Assembly: GCA_965263105.1 (NCBI GenBank)
Contig: CBDHGL010000003.1
Coordinates: 1,488,001 to 1,552,000, forward strand
Source of the DNA: JBCCTX01 sp965263105
Lineage (GTDB): Bacteria; Bacteroidota; Bacteroidia; J057
Direction: 5' to 3'
Length of the DNA: 64,000 nt
Made by a program: the position numbers and the translations under genes. The notes beneath the pieces were generated by a model. The model made no database searches, was not told the DNA's origin, and was given only the letters and a program-made list of their open reading frames with translations. Position 1 is the stretch's first letter; each line of letters opens with the position of its first letter. Of the stretch, positions 34,443 to 43,666 are shown in pieces.

Positions 34443-35648
34443 ATGATCTTTGTTAGGAGCAGCCTGATTTCGGGCTTGTTCTTAGTTTCTATTTTACAAT
34501 GGCAATGTTCCTTTTTTGAAGGAGAGCAACATACCCAGCAGGAAGAGTCCTCTTTAGAGTCAGTCGATATTGAAGCAGGCATATCTGAGCTAACGGACAT
34601 AGAGGTTTCCCTCCTCGCGGATACTCGGGAGATCAGCCAAAGCCTGGAGAAGATCGTATCTAATTCCTTTTCCTTTGAGAAAGAATTTCCCTTGTTGTTT
34701 GGGATGTTAAATAACAATCCTGACGAGTTGCGGGAAGTGCAACTATTTGCCGAACAAGCTATTTCTCGCGCTTCCTTTTCGCAGGAGACTGACTTATTGA
34801 ATCTTATGGAGGAGCGCGATACCCAAATCATTCCCTTACTTCTTCCTTACTTTGAAAGCATGGATTCTGAAATGTGGGATCAAAATTTTGAGGCATTGGA
34901 TAAGGAATTGGGTATGTTGGGTATTCAAATGACCTCTTCTGAGGGCATTTTTACGGGCTTGGGACCCGGTAGCTTATTTACCCAGAATTTGAAATTGAAG
35001 GGAAAGTTGCCCGTCATCCAATACGATGCCTTTACCGATGCCCACACCCGTTCTCTAAGTGGAGAATACCCCTATTCCAATATTGAGCCCTTCGTTAAGA
35101 TGGTGCTTTTGGGAGAGAATTTGAGGAAAGAGGGTAATGCAAAGGTGTATTATGAAAAAATTGGCCAGTCTTTTGCAGAGGCTTTACATGTGTTGACGGA
35201 CGTACACCTGATTACCAATGAAGGGGCTAGGGTAGGGGGCATAAATGTTGAATCTTATCCCCACAATATTTCGATAGAGTCTATCAAAGAATCTCTCCCT
35301 ATGTTTGCCAATTCTCAATTCAAAGAGGTGATTGAGCGAATTGTTGAGTTTCCATCCGAAATGACTAGTAGACCTGAAAACTTGTACCTTTTGGTGGAAA
35401 GTTGGGTAGGTTCAGAGGAGGAAGCCCAAGCGCAAGTGGAAAAACACCTCTATGCGGGAAAGGATATCCCTCATTACCTTCCTGTTGAAAAGGGAGATGG
35501 GAAAACCCATTACGCGATCGTTTACCGATTTTTTGAAGACGCCGACCAAGCCGATACAGGCTTGAAAAAAATGCAAACCCAATTTAATACCGGAGAAATG
35601 GTTTTCGTATCATCTGAGAAAAATAAACTATATCAACTCGGTTATTAA
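34443..35648 (+). CDS. Hypothetical exported protein with SPOR-like C-terminus
   Basis: 401 aa from ATG 34443 (MIFVRSSLISGLFLVSILQW), 8 bp after clpX. The hydrophobic N-terminus ends in WQC, a non-standard lipobox, so it may be a lipoprotein or simply secreted. Most of the protein is acidic and helical with no family I recognise. Residues about 320-390 (LYLLVESWVGSEEEAQAQVE, later YAIVYRFFEDADQADTGLKK) look like the beta-alpha-beta pattern of a SPOR peptidoglycan-binding domain. Its stop overlaps the SDR start (TAATG), so it is translationally linked to both neighbours. Confidence 0.6.
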   Translation: MIFVRSSLISGLFLVSILQWQCSFFEGEQHTQQEESSLESVDIEAGISELTDIEVSLLADTREISQSLEKIVSNSFSFEKEFPLLFGMLNNNPDELREVQLFAEQAISRASFSQETDLLNLMEERDTQIIPLLLPYFESMDSEMWDQNFEALDKELGMLGIQMTSSEGIFTGLGPGSLFTQNLKLKGKLPVIQYDAFTDAHTRSLSGEYPYSNIEPFVKMVLLGENLRKEGNAKVYYEKIGQSFAEALHVLTDVHLITNEGARVGGINVESYPHNISIESIKESLPMFANSQFKEVIERIVEFPSEMTSRPENLYLLVESWVGSEEEAQAQVEKHLYAGKDIPHYLPVEKGDGKTHYAIVYRFFEDADQADTGLKKMQTQFNTGEMVFVSSEKNKLYQLGY

Positions 35649-36568
35649 TGGCAAAACGCATTTTACTTACCGGTAGCAACGGTTTACTCGGTCAGAAGGT
35701 CTTGCATCGTTTGGCAGGGCTTCCCCACGTTGACTTATTAGCTATTGGTAGAGGAGTAAACAGACATCCCTTGCGAGAAGGATACGCCTACCAAACTTTG
35801 GACCTTACTCAGGCCGATGAAGTAGCGGAGACCTTCAAGATTTTTCAACCTCATTATGTAATTCATACGGCTGCCATGACGCAGGTAGATGCATGCGAAA
35901 ACCAACGCGAGCTCTGCGATGCTGTTAATGTGGAGGCGGTCAAGACCCTGGCAGAGTGCTGTAAAAAACACAACAGCCATATGGTCCATATATCCACGGA
36001 TTTCATCTTTGATGGAGAAAATGGACCCTATATGGAGACAGATGAACCCAATCCCGTAAACTACTACGGCCTAAGCAAGTTAAAGGCCGAGCAAGTGCTT
36101 TTGGAAAGCGGTGTCTCTTGTGCCATCCTTCGGACCATGTTGTTGTATGGTGTGACTCCAGGAATGTCCCGGTCTAATATTTTGCTATGGGCCAAAAAAA
36201 GCTTGGAAGAAGGACAAAATATTCGTGTTGTAAAGGACCAGGTACGCTGCCCTACTTTGGCAGAAGATCTAGCCAATGCAACTATTTCGGCTGTAATGCG
36301 CAATGCAACAGGGGTCTTTCATATATCTGGAGCAGAAATGTTGACCATATATGAGCTGGCTCTCCGTATAGCTAAGTATTGGAAGCTAGATGAGAGTCTC
36401 ATTGCTCCCATTACGAGTGATTCTCTGAACCAGGCGGCCAAGCGCCCCCCTAGAACGGGCTTTATCCTGCTTAAAGCGCAGACCCAATTAGACTACAGGC
36501 CTCACAGCCTGGAACAGGGATTTGCCCATGTAGAGAAGCAACTCAATGAAATGGCCGTAGGGATTTAA
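35648..36568 (+). CDS. NAD(P)-dependent SDR, dTDP-4-dehydrorhamnose reductase (RmlD)-like
   Basis: 306 aa. The N-terminal nucleotide-binding motif LLTGSNGLLGQ is followed by HTAAMTQVDACE, HISTDFIFDG and the catalytic YYGLSK (YxxxK), all in RmlD arrangement. It reduces a 4-keto sugar nucleotide or a related substrate in the cytoplasm. The other rml genes are absent, so rhamnose synthesis is not demonstrated. The start codon overlaps the stop of the preceding exported protein. Confidence 0.83.
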   Translation: MAKRILLTGSNGLLGQKVLHRLAGLPHVDLLAIGRGVNRHPLREGYAYQTLDLTQADEVAETFKIFQPHYVIHTAAMTQVDACENQRELCDAVNVEAVKTLAECCKKHNSHMVHISTDFIFDGENGPYMETDEPNPVNYYGLSKLKAEQVLLESGVSCAILRTMLLYGVTPGMSRSNILLWAKKSLEEGQNIRVVKDQVRCPTLAEDLANATISAVMRNATGVFHISGAEMLTIYELALRIAKYWKLDESLIAPITSDSLNQAAKRPPRTGFILLKAQTQLDYRPHSLEQGFAHVEKQLNEMAVGI

Positions 36569-36576
36569 GCTTCGGC

Positions 36577-37755
36577 CTAGACTTTTTCAATGATCATAGC
36601 GGATGCTCCCCCTCCTCCATTGCAGATGGCAGCAAGGCCATAGGTTCCATCATGTTGACGAAGTACATGGTGAAGGGTTGTCAGGATTCGTGCTCCGGAT
36701 GCACCCAAAGGGTGCCCTAGTGAAACGGCTCCACCATGTACGTTTACCTTCTGGGCATCTAGTTCCATCAGTTGGTTGAAGGCCAGGGTAACAACGGAAA
36801 AGGCTTCATTGACCTCTACATAGTCGATATCATTCCACTTCATTCCGGCCTTTTTCAGAACTTTTGGAGCCGCCAATGTAGGAGCTGTAGTAAACCACAT
36901 GGGATCTTGTGCCGCATCGGCAAAAGCCACTATTCGGGCCTGTGGTTTAAGGTTCAAGCGCTTGACCTGTTCTTCACTAGCGAGTACCACTGCACTGGCT
37001 CCGTCATTGATGGTTGAGGCATTCCCTGCCGTTACCGTACCCTCTTTAGAGAAGGCCGGACGGAGCTTGGGGATTTTTTCAAATACGACTCGCTTATATT
37101 CTTCATCCTCCGAGAGGATAATAGGGTCCCCTTTGCGTTGAGGAATCTCCACAGGGATAATTTCATCTTTAAAGTGGCCGTTTTGGGTGGCGCTTGCTGA
37201 TCGCTGGTAGGATTCTATAGCGAAGGCATCTTGGGCTTCCCGACTGATACCATACTTGGTGGCGGTATTATCCGCACAAATACCCATAGCTACCTGGTTG
37301 TAGGCATCCGTAAGGCCATCCTTGGCTAAGCCATCTATCAATTCTACATTTCCATACTTTGCTCCCCAGCGTGCTTTGGTTTCGTAATAGGGGACATTGG
37401 ACATACTCTCCATTCCACCAGCAAGCAGTAAATCTCCATGACCCAACATAATGTGCTGAGCTGCCAGCATTACAGACTTGATTCCCGAAGAACAAACCTT
37501 ATTAATCGTAGTACAGGGGACCCCCGGTCCTATTCCCGCCCCTAAGGCTGCCTGCCTTGCTGGCGCTTGTCCGAGATTGGCAGAACAGACATTTCCCATG
37601 TACACTTCCTCTACTTCTTCAGCTTCTACTCCAGCCTTTTCTAGGGCTCCTCTAATAGCAAAAGTCCCCAGTTGGGTAGCTGAAAAGGAAGATAAGGCTC
37701 CCCCAAAACTTCCTAAGGGTGTACGTACGGCTGACACGATAAAAACATCCTTCAT
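36577..37755 (-). CDS. Acetyl-CoA C-acyltransferase (thiolase)
   Basis: 392 aa, full length for the family. The active site is intact: Cys88 in NKVCSSGIKS, His348 in SLGHPLGASGAR, Cys378 in CNGGGGA. It joins or splits acyl-CoA thioesters (acetoacetyl-CoA formation or the last step of beta-oxidation). Sequence alone does not separate biosynthetic from degradative type. It is a single gene on the minus strand, convergent with the SDR (8 bp between stops), with no other beta-oxidation gene nearby. Confidence 0.94.
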   Translation of the reverse strand: MKDVFIVSAVRTPLGSFGGALSSFSATQLGTFAIRGALEKAGVEAEEVEEVYMGNVCSANLGQAPARQAALGAGIGPGVPCTTINKVCSSGIKSVMLAAQHIMLGHGDLLLAGGMESMSNVPYYETKARWGAKYGNVELIDGLAKDGLTDAYNQVAMGICADNTATKYGISREAQDAFAIESYQRSASATQNGHFKDEIIPVEIPQRKGDPIILSEDEEYKRVVFEKIPKLRPAFSKEGTVTAGNASTINDGASAVVLASEEQVKRLNLKPQARIVAFADAAQDPMWFTTAPTLAAPKVLKKAGMKWNDIDYVEVNEAFSVVTLAFNQLMELDAQKVNVHGGAVSLGHPLGASGARILTTLHHVLRQHDGTYGLAAICNGGGGASAMIIEKV

Positions 37756-37893
37756 GGGCTTCTCTTATTTTTCTTGCAAAATACGAATTCTTAGCGCCAT
37801 AACCCAGATTGATATAAATCATCGTAAGGCACCTACCTAGGTAATTTATTAGGGGATTCCAGCCTCCTAACTTGAGGACAGATTCCTCATTCT

Positions 37894-38403
37894 ATGTTAA
37901 TCGCAACACTTATTTTACTTCTATTCATTATCGGTGTATTGCTAGCCCCTGTAAGCCTTCACCTTCATTCTTTATCTCAGGAAGCATATGTGAATGTATG
38001 GAATATCTTCTATGCCAGGTTCTTACTTATAGAATCAGAGCCCGCTGTCCGACTCTCTCTCTTTACCTGGAATAAGACTCTCTTTCTTTTAAGGCCAAAA
38101 AGATCCAGGGAGGCCCAGATCCCCAAAACTGGGAAAGCGCCTCGAAAGAAATGGAAAAGGCCCTCCTTTCTCACCTTAGAACGCCTTAAGAGAATCCTTT
38201 CTTCCTTTAAGATTCGGGAGTTTTACATGAATATTGATACCCGAGACGTGGTATGGAATGCCTATCTATTTCCTGTGAGTGCATTCTTGTTAGATAAAGG
38301 TTATCCTGTACGAATCAACTTCTTGAATCAATTTCACTTGGATTTAGTCATCGAGAATAGATTAGGAAGCCTGTTAATGGCACTGATCCTATCATTTTTT
38401 TAA
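37894..38403 (+). CDS. Small membrane protein, YtfI/DUF2953-like
   Basis: 169 aa. It has an N-terminal membrane segment (LIATLILLLFIIGVLLAPVS), a basic middle region (RPKRSREA, PRKKWKRPS) and a C-terminal part with DVVWNAYLFPVSAFLLDK and ENRLGSLLMALILSFF that resembles the reduced end of DUF2953. The match is weak alone. It is supported by the next gene, 19 bp downstream, a GerW/YtfJ protein, because ytfI and ytfJ are neighbours in Bacillus. Function unknown. Confidence 0.5.
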   Translation: MLIATLILLLFIIGVLLAPVSLHLHSLSQEAYVNVWNIFYARFLLIESEPAVRLSLFTWNKTLFLLRPKRSREAQIPKTGKAPRKKWKRPSFLTLERLKRILSSFKIREFYMNIDTRDVVWNAYLFPVSAFLLDKGYPVRINFLNQFHLDLVIENRLGSLLMALILSFF

Positions 38404-38422
38404 CCCCTTAAATAACAATCAA

Positions 38423-38794
38423 ATGGAAATGAAATTTGAAGAAATGCTCGAGAAAATCACCCATTTCATTGAGAATGAAGCCAAAACCGAGACGGTGATT
38501 GGAGAACCCTTTCAATTGGGGGAATTCTCCTGCATACCTGTAATACGAGTAGGAATGGGATTTGGAACGGGAGGAGGAGAAGGAGATGCGCCTAAGCAAG
38601 GACACGGAACTGGAGGAGGAGCTGGAGCGGGAATGGGCATAGAACCTCAAGGATTTTTGGTGGCCAAGGGAGACCAGATTTCCTTTGTTAGCACCCGTGC
38701 ATCTGGAGGCTTAGCAGCAGCTTTTGAAAAAGTACCAGATTTGATTCAAAAGTATATTGAAAGCAAAGATTCTACTCCTTCCTTGCAGAATTAA
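38423..38794 (+). CDS. GerW (YtfJ)-family protein
   Basis: 123 aa. FEEMLEKITHFIENEAKTET, then VIGEPFQLGEFSCIPVIRVG and a Gly-rich stretch (GTGGGEGD, GGGAGAGMGI), then PQGFLVAKGDQISFV are diagnostic of the GerW/YtfJ family. In Bacillus it is linked to spore germination, but non-sporing bacteria also carry it, so its general role is unknown. It is probably translated with the preceding YtfI-like gene, and an intrinsic terminator follows 13 bp after its stop. Confidence 0.9.
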   Translation: MEMKFEEMLEKITHFIENEAKTETVIGEPFQLGEFSCIPVIRVGMGFGTGGGEGDAPKQGHGTGGGAGAGMGIEPQGFLVAKGDQISFVSTRASGGLAAAFEKVPDLIQKYIESKDSTPSLQN

Positions 38795-38807
38795 GGTTAG
38801 TCCATAG

Positions 38808-38848
38808 AAAGCCTCCTTTCGTTTGTTGATAGCGAAAGGGGGCTTTTA
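38808..38848 (+). terminator. Rho-independent terminator after the gerW-like gene
   Basis: AAGCCTCCTTTCG and CGAAAGGGGGCTT (one G-T pair) form a 13-bp stem with an 11-nt loop, followed by TTTTATT. Confidence 0.85.
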
Positions 38849-39022
38849 TTATGATTGGAGGACGGGAGGAGGGAGGCATTTTCATGAAGGGTGAGAAAAG
38901 TTTAACAAGAGTGAGACTTTTATCATTCTCCACAGAATAAAAACGGATTATTATAGGCTAAAAGAGTGAATATCCAACTTAAGGGTATTCGATTATCAAT
39001 TAAACTATTTAACCGTAACATC

Positions 39023-39496
39023 ATGCTACTAAGCTTTGGAAAATATCAAAAAGAAGGAGAAGAGATTTTAATGTACCTGGCAGATGAGTTGGGATGTCCC
39101 AAGGACATGGAAAGAGCAGGGCATGTATTAAAGGCCGTTCTAGTAGGACTACGAAGGCGCTTGAGCTTTGAAAGAGCCTTTCAACTGTTTAAAATTCTCC
39201 CCTTTTCACTGAAAAAAATCTTTCTCATCGATTGGGATGTAGAAGAAGATGCACCCGCAAATATTGAAGACCTGGACGATTTCATTGAAGAAATTCAACA
39301 TTATGATACCTATTTGGTGGATATGGTGGGTAAAGAACAAGCTAAGCATGCCATCGAAGCGGTTTTCCGCGTCATCAAATGGTATGTTTCTAACAGCCAA
39401 ATGGATAAAATTCACCACCTGTTTCCTAAAGGATTAAGAGAATCTATCACGGTATCCCCTTTTATCCAGGTATTGGATCTACAGGAGATTAGCTGA
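39023..39496 (+). CDS. DUF2267-family protein
   Basis: 157 aa from ATG 39023 (MLLSFGKYQKEG); a GTG 57 bp upstream is less likely. DUF2267 features are seen in the order AGHVLKAVLVGLRRRLSFER, AFQLFKILPFSLKKIFLIDW, then a second, similar helical half. The family is small, helical and of unknown function, often found near stress-related genes. It is followed at 124 bp by an L,D-transpeptidase. Confidence 0.7.
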   Translation: MLLSFGKYQKEGEEILMYLADELGCPKDMERAGHVLKAVLVGLRRRLSFERAFQLFKILPFSLKKIFLIDWDVEEDAPANIEDLDDFIEEIQHYDTYLVDMVGKEQAKHAIEAVFRVIKWYVSNSQMDKIHHLFPKGLRESITVSPFIQVLDLQEIS

Positions 39497-39619
39497 GCTA
39501 TATGAGGATATTTTTTGCTACACAGAAGGGGGGGACCTAAGAAAACCCCAAAATTGAATTTAAATAGCCTTTAAAACGTGGTTGAAGAATCTTGAATAAT
39601 TCCGTTAAGATTAGACCTA

Positions 39620-40603
39620 ATGCTAAGAAACTATCACCTCAACAAAGGTAAATTCTATTTATTTTTCCTAATGGGGAGTATAATAGGGATCTCCTTGTTA
39701 TATGTGTTTTTGGGGATCTTCACCTCTTTTTTATTCCCAAAGTACCAGCAGGTAGCCTTACAGGAGGCTGAAACAAATAAACTGAACAGTTCTCTTTATG
39801 TAGATACCCTAATAGTTGAAGAAATGGTAGTACTTGGAGACTATTTCCAATGGATAGATCAGTTGTTAAATAATTATGACACTGTATTGGCTGACACCTT
39901 AACCGAAAGGCAACTTATCCATGCAAACCCCTGGCTGATTGATAGGTTTAAGGAAACAGATTATTATTATCAGGCTGAAAAGGGAAACTTTGTATTTGAT
40001 CAAAGAGAAATGACCATCTTATTTCCAAGTGACCAGATTTTAATTCCCAATGATTCATTACGTCAGGTCATATCTTGCATGTTGAATTCCATTGTATTGG
40101 ATATCAATATTCCAGAATTCTCCTTGCGAATATTAGAAAATGATTCAATTCATCATGAAATCCCCATCCGGGTCGGAAAGAAAGGAAGAAAATATTTACC
40201 ATACCTGGATAAAGAGATTCAGATGGAAACAGTTACAGGATCTGGGGTATTGGTTCATATAAATAAAACCCCGGAGTTTTTGAAGTTTTCTTCAGGGGAA
40301 AAAATTACTCATACCCGAAGAGATGATGGCCAGCTTACCTTGATGCCGCAGGTACCTGCTTTTGAACCCTCAATTGCTGGAAGAAGGTTGGGACAACTGA
40401 TCCACGCTACGACAAATCCCAATACTTTAGGCAAGGCAGTATCTCATGGTTGTATTGGTACCAGTGAGGCAAATGCCTGGGTAATTTACTTTTATTCAAT
40501 GGTAGGTACGCCAATCGAAATCCGATATGATTTACAGGGATTCGATGAGCTAGGGAATCCTATTCAATTAGAGGATATATACTTCTTCTCAGAAGCCAGC
40601 TAA
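39620..40603 (+). CDS. L,D-transpeptidase (YkuD domain)
   Basis: 327 aa with an N-terminal membrane anchor (FFLMGSIIGISLLYVFLGIF). The YkuD active site is seen as LIHATTNPNTLGKAVSHGCIG, split here as LIHATTNP and AVSHGCIG: the conserved His pair and the nucleophilic Cys, although the usual Arg after Cys-Ile is replaced by Gly. The extracytoplasmic domain would make 3-3 peptidoglycan cross-links or attach proteins to the wall. The region between anchor and domain (about 45-165) is of unknown fold. Confidence 0.85.
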   Translation: MLRNYHLNKGKFYLFFLMGSIIGISLLYVFLGIFTSFLFPKYQQVALQEAETNKLNSSLYVDTLIVEEMVVLGDYFQWIDQLLNNYDTVLADTLTERQLIHANPWLIDRFKETDYYYQAEKGNFVFDQREMTILFPSDQILIPNDSLRQVISCMLNSIVLDINIPEFSLRILENDSIHHEIPIRVGKKGRKYLPYLDKEIQMETVTGSGVLVHINKTPEFLKFSSGEKITHTRRDDGQLTLMPQVPAFEPSIAGRRLGQLIHATTNPNTLGKAVSHGCIGTSEANAWVIYFYSMVGTPIEIRYDLQGFDELGNPIQLEDIYFFSEAS

Positions 40604-40780
40604 GTGGATTCGCCATTCTTGTTGGGAATAGGAGAAATGATTTTGAGCAGTCTTCAAGGGAATGATATGAGTCATCTTCAAGGATGACCTAGCTTATATC
40701 TAAAGGGGCTAAATATTCTGTAATTTCTTTTCGATAGGATTTATATCGATGCATTTGGAGCTAATAAACTTTGAATTTTT

Positions 40781-41884
40781 ATGAAGATAAGTCCCCAACA
40801 TATAGCTGATCTGGTCCAAGCAGAACAGGAAAAATGTGTTTCCATCTATTTACCGAGTCCTGAATCCCGGCTAAAAAAGGGTTATGGAGAGCGATTCCCT
40901 GAATTTACCCATCAAGTGAAAATAGCCCGAGAACTATTGGCAAAATCAGGAATGACAAAAGCAGAAATCAGTTCTTTTCTACAGCCGATAGAGAAGTTCC
41001 AATCTGATGAACGGCTGTATTCCCGGAAACACAAAGGAATGGTTTTCTTTTGCCGAGAGAACTTCTGCTCATTTTTTCAACTGCCTATAGAAGTAAAACC
41101 CTGTACTTATGTAAGCTCACATTTATTTATCCTTCCGCTGCTTCCTTTGATGGATAATTCCTTTCCAGAAAGCTATTTTTTATTGCGCTTGGCCACAGAC
41201 AAGGCTAGCTTATATAAGGGAACCCACGAATCACTTTCGGAGGTCGATACAACAGGGATTTTCCCCCATTCGTTGAGAGAGGTGGTCGGAGAAGATTTTA
41301 AAGAAAGTCCCCTACAGAAAAGATCACTCCCTACGGGAAGTAGGCAGGCCATTTATCATGGAAGGGGAAAAGACGATCGAAAGCCAGAAATAGGTAAGTT
41401 TTATCGAGAAATTGACAAAGGGCTTAAAAGATTTTTTATGGGAAATAGTAACCCTCTTATAGTAGATGCCCTTCCCCACTTATTCAGTATATACGTTTCT
41501 ATTTCTCATTTACCCAACCTTATTTCTGCACCTCTTTCCCCTGCGTTGAACGGGATTTCTCAGAAAGATATTCCCAATCGAGTGGTCCAGCACCTTAAGG
41601 CTTATTGGAAAGAGTTAGGACGGGAAAAATCTCGTATTTCCAAAGAAGACTTCCCTACTCATTTGCTCTGTGAAAACTTAGAAGAAATGGATAGAGCTTC
41701 CAAAGAGGGAAGAATCGATAGGTTATTTATTCCATCTGTACAGAGAAGGTGGGAAGGGATAGATGAAACTTCTTTGAATTTAATGGCTATTCAAACCCTT
41801 AAAAATGGAGGGAAGGTCAAAACCGGAGTTGAGTCGGATCCTCCTTTATCTACTTCTACCATATGGGCAGTCTTCCGGTACTAG
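40781..41884 (+). CDS. baeRF-like protein (bacterial archaeo-eukaryotic release factor family)
   Basis: 367 aa, soluble. CVSIYLPSPESR at the start, KGMVFFCRENFCSFFQLPIE, AIYHGRGKDDRKPEIGKFYR and the following IDKGLKRFF...NPLIVDALPHLFSIY follow the pattern of the baeRF proteins, which are bacterial relatives of the archaeal/eukaryotic release factor 1 middle domain. The catalytic GGQ of true release factors is not seen. The family is proposed to act on ribosome-linked stress, but its biochemistry is unknown. The neighbours give no clue. Confidence 0.65.
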   Translation: MKISPQHIADLVQAEQEKCVSIYLPSPESRLKKGYGERFPEFTHQVKIARELLAKSGMTKAEISSFLQPIEKFQSDERLYSRKHKGMVFFCRENFCSFFQLPIEVKPCTYVSSHLFILPLLPLMDNSFPESYFLLRLATDKASLYKGTHESLSEVDTTGIFPHSLREVVGEDFKESPLQKRSLPTGSRQAIYHGRGKDDRKPEIGKFYREIDKGLKRFFMGNSNPLIVDALPHLFSIYVSISHLPNLISAPLSPALNGISQKDIPNRVVQHLKAYWKELGREKSRISKEDFPTHLLCENLEEMDRASKEGRIDRLFIPSVQRRWEGIDETSLNLMAIQTLKNGGKVKTGVESDPPLSTSTIWAVFRY

Positions 41885-41895
41885 GGAAATTATTT

Positions 41896-42210
41896 TTATG
41901 TTTTTTCGGGAAGGATTTGTGCCAATTCATCTATGATGTCTGAAGGGAGATTTTTCTCATACACCTTGCGAAGTTGACGGTTAAATACCAATAGGGCATC
42001 TGCAATTTTTTTGATGTCACGCATTTCTCGCTCTAGGCTGAGTTCCTTGGTGTTGCGTAAATGATGATATTGTCCTTGGAGAATGATTAGTTCTTTGAAG
42101 ATTTGGGGATTTTTCTTTTCATACAGAGTTTTTAAAACAGAAAAGGTAATTTCTAACTCTGTATTGGAGATGTGTTGTTTGATGATTTTCCTGATTGCCC
42201 TATTTTTCAT
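41896..42210 (-). CDS. Small helical protein, possible effector-associated domain (EAD11-like)
   Basis: 104 aa, predicted all-helical. The order IIKQHISNTELEITFSVLKT, then ELIILQGQYHHLRNTKELSL, then IKKIADALLVFNRQL resembles the effector-associated domain type that carries 'ILLsxRYxxL' and 'kIxxALLxL' blocks. Such death-like domains normally link to CHAT, caspase or NTPase effectors, but here the domain stands alone with a short C-terminal tail (PSDIIDELAQILPEK). The assignment is by pattern only. It is convergent with the baeRF-like gene (11 bp between stops). Confidence 0.4.
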   Translation of the reverse strand: MKNRAIRKIIKQHISNTELEITFSVLKTLYEKKNPQIFKELIILQGQYHHLRNTKELSLEREMRDIKKIADALLVFNRQLRKVYEKNLPSDIIDELAQILPEKT

Positions 42211-42334
42211 GAATGTCTTCTCAATTCCCCTAAAAGGAAGGGTAATAAAGTATATTTAAAGGAAACGAAAAAATAAATAATTGAAACAATTATTTTTTCA
42301 ACATTGCTTCCTTTTATTTAATTGTGCCAGAAGA

Positions 42335-43603
42335 TCAGGTCACCTGCGGACGCTGATCTGTAAATGGGAGATATTCCTGATTTTCTACCACCTCTTTGAG
42401 GTATTGGACGGTTTGAAAAACGTCTTCAAAAGAGGTGTATAAGGCAGCCATCCCAAAACGCAGTTTGTCAGGTGCCCGAAAGTCGGGAATAAGCGCTCTT
42501 TTATGGATGAGTGCGAGGTCGATCTCTAAGGCATTGGCATGAGATAGGGAAACATGGGCTCCGCGCTTCTCCTTTTTGAGTGGAGAGTCAAATTGAAAGC
42601 CTAGGTCCTTCAAAAACTCCTCCCATAAGGCATGAAAATATTCAGTGAGTTGCTGAGATTTTTGGGACAGTTTATCTATTCCTGCGTCCAAAAGTAGGTC
42701 TACTCCAGGCTCAATCATGGCCATGGAAAGTATGGCTGGTGTTCCGGTCATAAATTGTGTAATTCCTTCTGCAGGAAGATAATCCATGCTGAAATCAAAC
42801 ATTTTTTTATGCCCCATCCACCCGCTAATGGGATTGAATAGTTTTTCCTGTAGCTCTTTTTTTACATATAAAAAAGCGGGTGCCCCGGGTCCTCCATTTA
42901 GGTATTTATAGGTGCAGCCGACAGCCATGTCTACATGGGCTTGCCCGAGATCCACAGGAACCGCTCCTGTAGAATGGCTGAGGTCCCAAAGTACCAAGGC
43001 CCCTTTTTCATGAGCCTGATGGCTCATGCTTTTCATGTCATAGACATAGCCACTTTTGAATGCTGTATGAGACAGGGTGAGTAAGGCAGTATGAGCATCC
43101 ATCGCTTTATGCAGCGCTACTTCTGGACCATGGATCCCATCTTCTGAAGGTATTATTTTGAGCTGATAATTTCTGCCCAATAATTTGATAATTCCCTGAA
43201 GGATGTAAATATCGGAAGGAAAATTCAGGTCGTCTGAAACCAGGTTGTTACGATCAGGTTGAAAATTCAAGGCAGCTACTACCAATTTGTGTAGATTGAC
43301 AGACGTAGAATCTGCTATAATAACTTCTCCTGGGGAGGCCCCAATAAGATGGGCTATTTTGTCCCCAATCCGTTTTGATAGATCTAGCCAGCCTTCATTC
43401 CAGGACCTAATCAATCGCTCTCCCCATTGTTGTTCCAGGAGTTCGCGTGCTTTTAGGAGGGCTGCCTTAGGAGGTCTCCCTAGAGAATTTCCATCTAAAT
43501 ACAAGAGATTCTTGTCGGGTATGAAAAAATCATCTTTGTATTTTTTTAGGGGATCTGAAAGGTCTAATTTTCTGGCATAACTGATTTTAGAAATAACTGG
43601 CAT
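42335..43603 (-). CDS. kynU: Kynureninase
   Basis: 422 aa, full length. PLP-dependent aminotransferase class V fold: DDFFIPDKNLLYLDGNSLGR, SWNEGWLDLSKRIGDKIA, DLSHSTGAVPVDL, and the PLP lysine in GCTYKYLNGGPG. It cleaves kynurenine (or 3-hydroxykynurenine) to anthranilate (or 3-hydroxyanthranilate) plus alanine. It is divergent from trpB2 with 63 bp between starts, so the two tryptophan-related genes may share control. No tryptophan dioxygenase or formamidase is in the window. Confidence 0.94.
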   Translation of the reverse strand: MPVISKISYARKLDLSDPLKKYKDDFFIPDKNLLYLDGNSLGRPPKAALLKARELLEQQWGERLIRSWNEGWLDLSKRIGDKIAHLIGASPGEVIIADSTSVNLHKLVVAALNFQPDRNNLVSDDLNFPSDIYILQGIIKLLGRNYQLKIIPSEDGIHGPEVALHKAMDAHTALLTLSHTAFKSGYVYDMKSMSHQAHEKGALVLWDLSHSTGAVPVDLGQAHVDMAVGCTYKYLNGGPGAPAFLYVKKELQEKLFNPISGWMGHKKMFDFSMDYLPAEGITQFMTGTPAILSMAMIEPGVDLLLDAGIDKLSQKSQQLTEYFHALWEEFLKDLGFQFDSPLKKEKRGAHVSLSHANALEIDLALIHKRALIPDFRAPDKLRFGMAALYTSFEDVFQTVQYLKEVVENQEYLPFTDQRPQVT

Positions 43604-43666
43604 TGCTGGACAATATCTGTATCTTAAGAAGGCATTCTATCACCATTAATATATTACTACTCACAA

